Positions 32,641 to 43,000 of a stretch of 64,000 bases of DNA are shown piece after piece. Position 1 is the first letter of the stretch. Each line of letters starts with the position of its first letter. The notes under the pieces were generated by a model. That model made no database searches. It saw only the letters and a list, made by a program, of their open reading frames with translations, and was not told where the DNA came from. Origin of the DNA: Acholoe squamosa (lineage: Eukaryota; Annelida; Polychaeta; Phyllodocida; Polynoidae); assembly GCA_949317995.1 (NCBI GenBank), contig OX439051.1, positions 38,753,250-38,817,249 on the forward strand, written 5' to 3'. A program made the translations under genes and the position numbers.

Positions 32641-32845
32641 GTAGTGAAGGGTATTTCTTAATATACTAAGACTGCACACAGCCACTACGATTTGAGACTC
32701 CCAAGAATTAGCACCCATACAATAATTACATTTAGTAGAGCAATCATACTGTTGCAAGCATTAGTGTCCACTCTATTGTATAATACTGTAATGCCAATAT
32801 TGTGAGGCTTTTCACTACGATTCGAAGGAGAGAGGCCGTACTGTT
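32640..32845. mobile_element. Diverged family E relative
   Basis: GGGTATTTCTTAATAT, CACTACGATTTGAGA, TAGTAGAGCAATCATA and CACTACGATTCGAAGG echo the ends and inner words of family E copies at 4039 and 20528. TIRs are weak. Confidence 0.35.
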
Positions 32846-33701
32846 TTAACCCCTAGGTGCCCAAGTGCGCCTTAAAGCGCGGTTTTGGGCTTAAATGGGG
32901 CTTAAATAAATGTATATTGAAGGAAACTATCATCCAAGTACTTCTACTGGTCCAATCTGCAAAGTTAGACCCTCTAAAGAACGGCCATGACCTCCCCATC
33001 ACAATACAACCATCCATTTTTCTCTATCACCAATATACCTAACACAGGGAGTCAAAATTTGAAAATGATTCATTAGAGGGCCACCCTCCAGGGGGCTAAG
33101 ACCAGACATGACACAATTATTACGCTAGATCATATACATCCAATGTCCCATACTCCCATTAGATTCCAAAAGAAATGTTCATATCCAGAGAGATAATCCA
33201 TGCATTGTTACTAGCACATTATGTCTCCTGAGTGGTAGTACACATATCTATGCAGAATTGAATGAGGCCTCAGAATTACAGGTATTATGGATGGGGGGGG
33301 GGTCTATATAGTACACAAGAGAGACCAAATGCTACCGATGACAACAAATGGAATGTTTTGGTAACTATGGTTACCAAACATGACCAATAAATTTCATGTC
33401 CTTAACTGAAAGTGTTCACTGAGTTATGAGTATTCAGGAAATGCAATACAGAGACAATATCAAAAGATAAGATCAAAATAACACATGGGCTTATCAACTA
33501 AGTAATATAATTGTGAAATAATGTAAAATCTTCAAATAATTCTGGGCACCAAAAGGTTAAAAAATGCCCTCCTGCATACCTTCTCCAAATAGCTAAGAGA
33601 CCAATATATGGACTAAGCTAAAATTTTCTTCCCAGAAGTAACATGTTTTGATTTTTACTGTTTTGTGTAACATAGACTTATTGTCTCTCCCTACAGGTGT
33701 A
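32846..33701. other. No gene seen
   Basis: AT-rich, with a G-run at about 33291-33302. No exon or repeat limits supported. Confidence 0.4.
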
Positions 33702-34982
33702 CACTGTAAAAATGGTGTTTAGATCCTAAACACAATTCTAAACATTGTTCTTGCAACGTCTTTGAAATCATTTTAAGTTCCATAACATGTTGAGCCAAAC
33801 AATGTGCTTAGCTGAAGTGTTTATATCTAGGTGTTTATGTCTAAAATCTTTCTGATATGGAATTTTGTGTTTAGATATCCAAATGACTGGGTGAAAATCC
33901 AGGGTTTACAGGCATATGCATTAAAAGAATAAATGTTTATCTTTTTTTATTAGTTTTCTCATTTACCTTCTCGAGGACATCAGGAACTAATGGAAAGTCT
34001 CTAAAATTGTCTGCTAAAGGTATATACACAATTATGTACACACTGCATTAGAATGAGAGTGTTGGGAAGGTACAACAGCTTGCGAGAAGGACATTCCTTT
34101 ATTCTTTACAAAATAATATGAATTAGTTGTATGTCATAGAACTTATTGATTACCAATTGTGGTGCTGTAGGGTGACTTTAGTCAATTCTTCATTGCTGGC
34201 TGTTTCTATTCCCATAACATTCTGTGAAATGAAACCATGATTTTTTGTGTGCAGATGCGGGATTTTTAGTACTGGATGTGGCCACTAGGGGAGCTACAAA
34301 GGCTAGGAATGTGAAAAAAAGACCAGAAATAGCTTTTGTTTACTTTTTTATACAGAAAAACATGGCTTTCTCAAAAGCGTTCTATTTCCTGGAACTTCCG
34401 ATCTATTTAGAATGTTAATGGAACGTTTTGAATTCAAAAGAAGGCCTAAATAAGGGTTTTCAGGGAAATATGTTGCCATGGCAACCAAAGCTATGTTCCA
34501 AATAGAAAAAAATAGTCAACCGATAGAATGATTCATGGAGATTCATACACTAAAAAAAGCATAAAGATACCACTTCTAGCTCCAAATCTATGCCTAAATG
34601 TATGGAAAGGGATGGTCATTTTTTGATCGATTATTTAAATCATTATGCTAATTAGATGCCTGATTTGATTAAAACAATGAATGATAGAGCTTATTGGCTG
34701 TATCGATAGAGTCATGTAATTCCATTTTCGTGAAGCAATATCTCCAAGACTAGAAGAGCTATCTACAAGTGTTGTACCTCATTTTAAAGCTGATAACATC
34801 CATTTTAAATTTCATGTTTAACCTTGGAGGACCCTTTCCCCTCATCTGTCCACATGTATTTAGAATAAAAGTGTTTAAGTCCTAAATGCGCAGTCGATGA
34901 GACACATAACTGACCTATATGTTTAGGTTTTAAACATGTTTAGAGCTAAACTTGTTTAAAATCTAAACACTAGTTTTGCAGT
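33702..34982. mobile_element. TIR element family B, copy 2, with nested MITE
   Basis: It starts CACTGTAAAAATGGTGTTTA after TA and ends near CTAAACACTAGTTTTGCAGT. The first 540 bp and the last 130 bp align with copy 1 (16130-17031). The part between has been replaced by a family A MITE (34246-34854), and about 180 bp of family B sequence is gone at that place. The TGTTTAG words are kept near the ends. Confidence 0.75.
34246..34854. mobile_element. MITE family A, copy 3, nested in family B
   Basis: The right end reverse complement TGTGGACAGATGAGGGGAAA is well kept; the left end TGTGTGCAGATG has lost about 25 bp. GATTTTTAGTACTGG and TTGCCATGGCAACCAAAG are shared with copies 1 and 2, in inverted orientation. 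Younger than the family B copy it sits in. Confidence 0.7.
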
Positions 34983-36292
34983 TTTTCAGGCTTTCAGGAA
35001 GTCATAAATGTGAATATTTCACAACAAGAACCCCCGCTTTTTTTTTTCTCTTAAAAAACGGGGAATTTAAAAAAAAAAACTACTTTCACTTTTGACTGGT
35101 TTTGCATACTATCATAACGCAAACACTTTGCCCGACTTTGACCTAGAGTTTGCCCTACTTTACTTTGGCCTACTTCATTGAACCAGGAGTTTGAAAGTGG
35201 TGTGCTTGTGCATGTTACACGTTGAGAATGATCCACATAGTCACTGATACTACAAACACTAACAGTCTACCCAATCCGATATCAGCATGAAATAGACTCT
35301 TAAACCCAGGAGCGTGTTGCTCCTATGGTAAAAAGAGCTGTCAGTAGGTACCCTCTTTTCAAAAGAAGTCATGCTCTGCTTCACCATTCAACTTACACTC
35401 ACCAAATTAGTCTGAAAAGTCACCTGCCTTGTTTAAAACAAAGAGCGCTGCACTATCAGGTACCTACTCATGTCACACACTCTATAGTATATTATACTGA
35501 CTGACTTCTCCCAACTAGGTACCTACTCAAAGGCTGCTTTTTTAGCACCGTACTTGAATGACCACTTGTGAGCAACAAAAGGGACAAGTTATAGCTACAT
35601 GAAAAGAAAGGACTGGAAACAAGGGCATTTTTAGCCAGCTCTTTCTTTTACTATAGGTGCAACACCCTCCAGGGATTCCACAATGCATTTTATCCACAGT
35701 GCATCAGCATGCAGGCAGTAAACCTATGTATCATCACAGGACACATTTTGCTACCAGTATATATACTGGTATTATAGACATCTTACAATGGAGATATGGA
35801 TGTTTATACTTATCATGACTGAAATACCTTGGAGGAAGACCAGGAGGAAGGACCAATGCCTTGTTATGAAGCACCCTACATATGGTCTACCTTTAAAGGA
35901 AAATGGACCCGATAGTATGGGGTCATTAATTAAGCTACAAAGGAATATCTGAAGGTATATGTGAGCCATCCTTACAAAATGGTTCGGAAGTCGCACATGC
36001 AAAATGTTAAGTTATTGGCATATTCATTTGCAGCTCATCAAGGGCTTTCATTTGGTATATAACACTTGCATATTTGAACCAGGTGGTCCTCTCTAGATCT
36101 TCTGTAGGAAAATTTAGTCGGATCAATTTAAAAAATGATTTAACTGAGATAATTGACATATTAAACATTTAATAATCTATGAATCCTATATGATTCCTAT
36201 GTAATTCTACATGACCATTAAAATTAGATCTATGTCTTTTGGGCATTTGGGACCTAAATTCAATCTAGTAAGCAAGGATTCTGAAAGATATG
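34983..36292. other. No gene seen
   Basis: T- and A-runs at 35038-35075. The word TAGGTACCTACTC or a close form occurs three times between 35340 and 35530. Otherwise plain AT-rich DNA. Confidence 0.4.
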
Positions 36293-36298
36293 TAGAGA

Positions 36299-36425
36299 GT
36301 AATGAATGGGCTATCGGGCACCGAGTTCAGTGTATCGTAGGATATCGTAACGAGTGGCCGTAGGCCACGAGTTACGATATCCTACGATACACTGAACGAG
36401 GTGCCAGATAGCCCATTCCTTACTG
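36299..36425. repeat. Giant terminal hairpin of D1
   Basis: Arms of about 62 nt read GTAATGAATGGGC, CACCGAGTTCAGTGTATCG, TAGGATATCGTAACGAGTGG and return as the reverse complement with few mismatches, around a GCCGTAGGC tip. Confidence 0.85.
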
Positions 36426-36609
36426 TCCTTATTACACGATTAATCAATAAAAAATCAATAAATAATCAATAGAATATCAATAAAAACAAGTTGAAAACAA
36501 AAATCCTTCCCCGGGACTCGATGCCAGCCATTGTGTGTACATGATCGGTACATACACCTCCTCGCCCGGCAGCGGACAGCGACAGCGCACACGGCGAAAA
36601 AAAAGATGC

Positions 36610-36681
36610 GCCCGGACCGGGGCGCGATCCATGTACCTCACACGGCTGAGCGCGACGTGCTAACCGCTAGGCCACGGCGTC
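36610..36681 (-). repeat. tRNA-like module A (D1)
   Basis: On the minus strand CCGTGGCCTAGCGGTTAGCA (A box) and CATGGATCGCGCCCCGG (B box, decayed), then GGGCGCATCTTTT. Confidence 0.6.
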
Positions 36682-36800
36682 TACTCCCTTCTCGGCTTGG
36701 CTATGTGTACAATACACCTCGTCGCCCGGCAGCGGACAGCGACAGCGCTCACGGCTTCGTATCATAGCAAGACCTGGTTCTAACCGAGCGTATCTCGTCA

Positions 36801-36870
36801 GTCCCTGTGGCGCATTGCATAGGGAGTTGGTTTAGGGATCTGAGACTGCAGGTTCGATCCCTACCCTGGC
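36801..36870 (+). repeat. tRNA-like module B (D1)
   Basis: CCCTGTGGCGCATTGCATAG (A box, tRNA-Arg-like) and GCAGGTTCGATCCCTACC (B box). Confidence 0.65.
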
Positions 36871-37083
36871 CTGGAATATTTTGTGGGTTTTAACATGTGA
36901 CATATGACATGTAAGGTGTGCTGATATCCATGGATATCAGGCACTAGTGCCTGTTATCCATGGATATCAGGCACACGTTACAAAAGTCATGATGCATGCA
37001 TCATGGTGTGCAATATCGACAGGTATCAGCATGGGGATATCCAGAAAAAGCACCCAAAATCCAAGAAATCATGTAATAACTAC

Positions 37084-38324
37084 CCATATGTAAGAAAAAT
37101 GCTAAAATATCAATTTTGAAAAATCTGATATTTTTGACACTATACCACTTGAAAGGGCCATATCTAGGCTTCTAAATGTGCGACTTCAGTACCACTTTGT
37201 TAGGATGGGTCACATATAGGTATTTCTATTGATTCTAAGATGAAGTGTCAATGTTATGTTCTATCAAGATGTTGTGTATTATTATGATTTATACTTTAAT
37301 TCAGACATTTGTGTTCTGACAGACAATAAAATTGAGACAAACTGCAGTAGACATTAATCAAGTTACATTTGCTAAAAGTTTCTTGAATCCAAATGCTCAT
37401 GCAGATTACAATGGCATGAGGCAGTGATCATTGTGCCATTTTAGCCTAAAGGTACTATATGTGGATCGACACAGTAAAAGGTATGCCCGCGAGGGGGTGC
37501 ACGGGGCGTACCATTTACCATGTTGATCCACATATATAGTACCTTTTTTGCTAAACTCATAATATTCCCACCCCCTTTTTTGCCCCCCTCAGTCAAGGGG
37601 TTGAACCCCCCTTCCATTATACCCAATCGCACCCCGCCCCCTCCTTTAAAGGATGATCACTCTTATAGATCTTAATGATATCTGATTCCGTCCGGTGAAA
37701 ATGTAAGTAAAAATGGCAGGCAAGCAGAAAGGGGTATCCATGTGGGGATCGCTGGATGATACTCTCGGCTTACCTGCTCATAACAATCAAGAAATTTGGA
37801 TGCATAATCTCATGATACGTTAAACACATTGCCAGAAACAACAAAATTCATTTACTTTGCCATACATTGTGAATTATTGGAAACAGGTTCTCAAAAGTGA
37901 ATTATATTTATGGCAATGTCATCAGGCATTGTACTCCTTATCCGTAATCAGGCAGCAATGCAGTGCTGCCACTCGGCAGTAACTCTGGGTCCATATGACT
38001 TTAGACGGCCAATTATATATCATTGTATGAATATCTAGATTGTATCAACCTTACACAAAATATGTGACAGGATCTGCAAAAAGGAACCTTATTTCAGGGG
38101 AGACTTTGCTTACAGTTTTTTTAATACAAATGTTGATGCTAGTCTACATAAATTATAAACACACACAAAAATAAGTATCGGGCAGCAGCAAGCAATGGCA
38201 GCAGAAATATTTCCTCTTTTCCATTTATCTTGTTTTTAATACAAAAAAAAAATGAAGCCAATCATTGAGTGGCAAATCTTTGTTTCAAATGCCTATCATC
38301 CACTAATCCTTCAATGTGCTTAGT
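37084..38324. other. No gene; one large palindrome
   Basis: Nothing coding is supported. The palindrome at 37448-37549 is listed separately; next to it is a C-rich block (37565-37650). Confidence 0.4.
37448..37549. repeat. Long palindrome around a GC-rich loop
   Basis: AAAGGTACTATATGTGGATC then GACACAGTAAAAGGTATGCC on the left returns on the right as the reverse complement of GGCGTACCATTTACCATGTT then GATCCACATATATAGTACCT, about 40 pairs with 5-6 mismatches and a GC-rich loop of about 17 nt (CGAGGGGGTGCACGGG). Confidence 0.85.
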
Positions 38325-38868
38325 ACCTGCAACCCGGTCCCCGCACTTCCATGGTAGAATTGACACCATCCATGTTATGGAAACACAGAGGAAAGGGCCG
38401 ATTTCCTCTAACTTTGCACGTTTGTGAATACTGAAAAAAGGGGTGTTTTTTTTCAGAACATGTTTGTGAAAAGTAAAAATAGGGGGTCTATTTTTAGCAG
38501 TGACTCTGCATTTATTGTAAAAAGGGGCCACTATCTGCTTGGTTCATCCAATGCACAACCTCAGGTGTTTTAGGTGATTACAAAGAAGCCTTTTTTGCAA
38601 TGAATACCTTCATGCACATACAATTTCATACATTATTTTATTATACGAGGAAGGCCTTTATCTCATATTCCAGATATGGCAAACCCTGCATAAGATTTCC
38701 ATGATTAAGCAGAAAAAGGGGTGTTTTAATACCCTAAAAGTTTGTGTTTTTCATGGAAAAAGGGGGTATTTTAGAGCCAAGATTTATGGAAAAGGGGTTC
38801 ATTTTAAAAACCCATAACGTGGATGGTGTCATTCTCCAATAGAGAGTGTGGGGACCGGGACCTGCAAG
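38325..38868. mobile_element. TIR element K
   Basis: CCTGCAACCCGGTCCCCGCAC...TTGACACCATCCATGTTATGG (38326-38380) returns inverted at 38815-38868, a TIR of about 54 bp with a few mismatches. The inside is rich in AAAAAGGGG/GGTGTTTT words. No coding frame; non-autonomous. Confidence 0.75.
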
Positions 38869-39093
38869 CAGCGGTTTTTCTTGACGTGAAAAAATGTATT
38901 CATAGCTACCCAGAAATGGTCCTCATTGCTAGATGGTTCATCCCATTGATATCATTGACCATTTTGATGCTGACTATGTTCAAGATTATGCTTTACATAA
39001 AGCAAAACTTATTTGACTCCCAGTTCTATATGATCTATCTTTTTTATTTTTAATCAAAACATTGATACCGTAATAACCTGCATATACTATAAG

Positions 39094-39240
39094 CAGTGGC
39101 AGATCCAGGGGGTGGCTCAGGGGGCCCGGCTGCCCCCCCCCCCCACTTCCAAAAAGGTGGGGGGGGGAGGAGGAGGAAGAGGGGAAAAGGAGTGTAAAAA
39201 GAGAGAGAAAAGAAAAGTGTAGAGGGGGCCCCAAACAGGA
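39094..39240. mobile_element. hAT-like MITE, left end only
   Basis: It starts CAGTGGCAGATCCAGGGGG, the same end as the element at 45638 and, inverted, the fragment at 53216. C- and G-runs follow. No right end was found, so it is truncated. Confidence 0.4.
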
Positions 39241-39739
39241 TTACCCCATTGATATCTCTTATTGTAGTAATGATATCTGCTGCAGAATGCCTCAGAATGC
39301 ACCATTTTAAGTCTTAATTTTCAAAAACTTTATTAGGGCCCAAGCCGTCAAAACATTAAATGCCAAAAGCTTATCAGAACTTCAGTGTTTTTAATATGGA
39401 CACCCAACTAGGCAAAATAAAACACGTATTTCTAACATTTAGATTGCTTTTGGGTAAGAAAATGTGAAAAACAATTGTCTAGCATTAAAAAAAAACACGT
39501 TTAAAGCTTTTTTTTTTTACTTTTTTTCAATGAGTTTGTAAGTTATGTTTTTGTACTAAAACTATACGTTTTTTTCTAATCGGATATAAAACTTTTTACA
39601 GAACATCTTTTGACATTTTGTTTTTTAACTTCTTTTTTTTTAACAAAAGCATAACAAATTTAAGAAAGTAAAAAGAAAAAGATTTTTTTGTCAAGTGATG
39701 TTCAACCTATACACACTAGGGCAATTAAGGGGCGCCACA

Positions 39740-39939
39740 ATGCTCTTCCTTAACACTTACCCCACCTGGCATCCCATTCCCTAACTACACCTGACAGCTG
39801 AGGCCCCTCACTCAGTCTCCCCCTCCAGTGGCTGCATGTGTGCAGGCCGCTCCGCGGCTCCAGTGTGTGTACAACGACCGTCAGGCAATCAGTGCAGCCT
39901 CCCAGAGTCCCTGTCACATACACACAGGATTAAAGCATC
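39740..39939 (+). promoter_or_regulatory. Promoter/5' UTR of the tetraspanin gene
   Basis: GC-richer than its surroundings, with GGCCGCTCCGCGGCTCCAG at about 39846 and no TATA box. It leads into the ATG at 39940 (GCATCATGG, G at +4). A YY1-type word AAGATGGCCGCTCC at 40312, in intron 1, may mark a second start site. Start site not fixed. Confidence 0.4.
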
Positions 39940-40002
39940 ATGGAGTCGTTTGAGAAGAGGAGAGAGGATGTGATAGCTGTGGTACTAAATCTGTTGTACA
40001 TG
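39940..40002 (+). CDS. Tetraspanin exon 1
   Basis: 21 codons from ATG to TACATG/GTAGGT, giving the cytosolic N-terminus and the first half of helix 1. Chosen because its phase, strand and hydrophobic end complete helix 1 when joined to exon 2. Confidence 0.7.
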
Positions 40003-43000
40003 GTAGGTGTTATATTCAATTACACTCTGTGTTATAATATAGGGGTAGGAGAACTGGTAGTACAGGGGTAAGGGTACCAGGTCTAGGTAGGAGGCAGGGT
40101 CTCAGGAGCAGAGAGGGGTGCTTCATTGTATACAGACCTCAGAATGTGTATTGGGTTCACCGCAGCGCCTTTTATACAATAGCTGTGGCAATGGAAGGAA
40201 CTAAAGCTACTTCTATGACCACTGGTCACTGAACACTAGATCCTATTCATATACTGCTTTAATACAGGGAGGAATGAGTCTGTATTATCCAATGGTTTGG
40301 GACCGGGAGACAAGATGGCCGCTCCCACTGGGTGATGTGTTATGGTGGTATAGGTACACAAAGACTGGGTAGGGGAGGGGTAGGGAGGGCTGAGGTGGGG
40401 GCCACCCACGATGCTCTGTGGTAGGACCTTCATGAGGAGAGCACACAGGGCTTACTTAGCCTATAGACTTGCACATATCTCACAGTACAAAATAAAAAGA
40501 GATTTAATTAATTATTTGTGGTTGGAGATTTAATTAATTATTTTTGGTTGGAGATTTAATTAATTATTTGATTTATGCTGAATTTAAAGTATTTGATATA
40601 GATAAAAAGGGAAGATGATTGTTGTAGGTCTTCTTCATTCACCAATACCTCATATAACAGCTTTTGTGCTTTTACTGAACTTGACTGCACATTTTCTTAA
40701 CACTTTCAGGGCTCGTTATGCTTTCACAGGCAGTGTTAAAAGGGGAAACATGGTGGTTCCCCTAGGGTTTTGGGGTTGTCAAAGGCCTTAAAAGATTTTA
40801 CATATGAGAACATGATAATGGTTTTGATCCTATATCTGTGTCATCGCTTTGGAATATCATCAGGTTCTTACACATACAATTAATGTTCTACTTTATTTCT
40901 TTGCAAGTGTCTGCAATGTAAGATGATAAATGTTTTTGAACAAAATGATTTTACAAATTGAACATAGACTGTGGGCCGTAGGTTAAGTGGTAAGTCTATT
41001 ATGCAGCTTCTTCTACTTAGGAGAAAGGAGAGGCTGGCAGTGTGCCAACTCTGGGTGGTACACACCGTAAATCCCCCTACTTACACATTATGTTTACCGT
41101 TCTCCATACTCCAAGTACCTCTGCTTCTCTACCCTATTTGTAGTACTCAGTCCTAGGAGTTATCATTTTTATTAAGAGGGGATGGTGGTTTTCAGGGCTG
41201 GGGGCCAAAATCTTTCCAACCCCTTGAACGGGGGGTCGTACAATCTTTCCGATCCCTTTGATGCAGATAACAAGAAGTTTAAAGGGGGACTTGGCCGAGC
41301 ATTTTTAAGACCGCCCCAAAAGGGGAGCAAAAATTTGACTCTCAAACTGAGCAAGAAAGACCCACGCATCTTCACAAAAAAAAACAAAAACACCTATCCC
41401 TGTTGTTAAAAATGATCACTCCCTAACCACCGCAACTTGGTTCCCCCTTACACATTAAAGTACATCCTGTGGAGAGCCCAGTTAAAGTCAAAGAGACTAC
41501 TTGCATGAAGTAGATTATGTGCTCTATTGGTATATTTATATAGTGTGGTGGCTCATTTATGTCTGAGCGCTGGTATTGATATAAGCATCAGTCTTGAACA
41601 GACACCACGGACATTTGAATTGTATCAAAATTACATGGACATGGGCCTCTCTAGGCTGACATGGGAAACTTCCATTGCATTCCTTTTTCATAAATCTTTT
41701 CTTGGAATTGAAAAGAAAATTAGCTTATGGCATTTTCTTAAAATCGACAGGTCATTTCTTGTAATGGACATGGGTCATGTAGAGGACCCCTCGGTAGGCC
41801 TACTAGTAGGGTTTATCAGGTCTGAGGGTTTATATTCAATATTTAGAGCAATTGCCAATATTTAGAGTATTTTTTTTAAATGTTTAAGTAGGCCTAAATG
41901 TGAATGTGATAGAGAGCAAAATCTTAAAAACAATGCCAACATTTAGAATATCATTGTTTCCATTGAGAGTGATATTTAGAGGATATACAGCGCAGGTTGT
42001 TGCCTGACGTTACCCACCGTTTACCAGACAGCAGCTGTTGCCCCAGGCTTGTCGACTTTCATCATTTTTGTTTTCTTTTTTTCTTTTCTTAGCTAACTTG
42101 GTAGGCTTCTCTTGTCCTTTTTATGTCGGTGGTACATACAGTACGGCTATCTGTGTGACCATCTTAACGGCAGTTCACAGGTCTAGACAATGAGTTCACC
42201 TACCCCCCAACACAAACTGGAGATTGCTGGGCGATAATAGGTGTAAATGATGTTTAGTAATAACTCTATATGGGCCATGTGATGCCTGAAAGCTTCAAGG
42301 AATCCCCTGCCTATCTTAAAATGGTCTCGATATCATCACAATTATATCCGTCTTTCTCTGTGCATTAAATAGCACATGGACATGGGCAACTGGAATTAAA
42401 TGCATTCATCCATCTATTGGTGTCTACTATGTAGTTTTCACGGCATGACTATGACCAGTGATGACCATATCTGTTGAAATATCATTAAACTACCATGATT
42501 CTCCCACCAAAGTTACATCTTGATGTAATGCCGTAATGCAGAGTTGCTGCTGTGGTGCACCATGCTCACCCTAAATGGCCCTTTGGGGCACTCAGCCCAG
42601 TCGGGTCAGCATGATGCATCAATGGGGCCCCAAGGGGATCCCCCCTGATGTCACAAGGGAAAATAACATATCTAAAAATCTCATGATTCAAGGGCTCAGA
42701 TCATATGTCACTTTTGTAGGGATTGGACATGTCACATGTCACTTTTAAAAGGGTACAATATCGGAATGTCACCTCAATATGGCCAAATGTCGCCATGTCG
42801 TTTTTTACCCCTTGGGGGCCACATTAATGTGTGAGAAACTTGTCCTTCTCGAGGTCTGCCTGCACACATGTGTCATGATGATCAAAGGACTTTAGGAGGC
42901 CTAGTGCTTTTAGCTGCTCTATGACGGGTGTTATGATCTCCCATGGTCCTTAAATGGTTAGGGATCATAAAGAGACGCCTGAGAACATTAGGTAAGCTTT

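Larger units (their letters stand above)
36293..37083. mobile_element. Mosaic tRNA-like element, copy D1
   Basis: Opposite orientation to G1-G3. Order: giant hairpin (36299-36425); ATTAATCAATAAA/ATCAATAGAATATCAATA block; module A on minus (36610-36681); module B on plus (36801-36870); TAACATGTGACATATGACATG; CCATGGATATCAGGCAC palindromes; GTGCAATATCGACAGG; GAAAAAGCACCCAAAATCC end block. Copy D2 at 49060 has the same parts in the same order. No coding frame. Confidence 0.7.

Noticed and set aside
40966-41050. tRNA-like module (GGTTAAGTGGTAAGTC)
   Set aside because: An A-box-like word is present but no B box at proper distance.
41527-41865. 112-aa plus frame in tetraspanin intron 1
   Set aside because: No family wording, no acceptor in phase with the tetraspanin exons, and helix 1 is completed without it.
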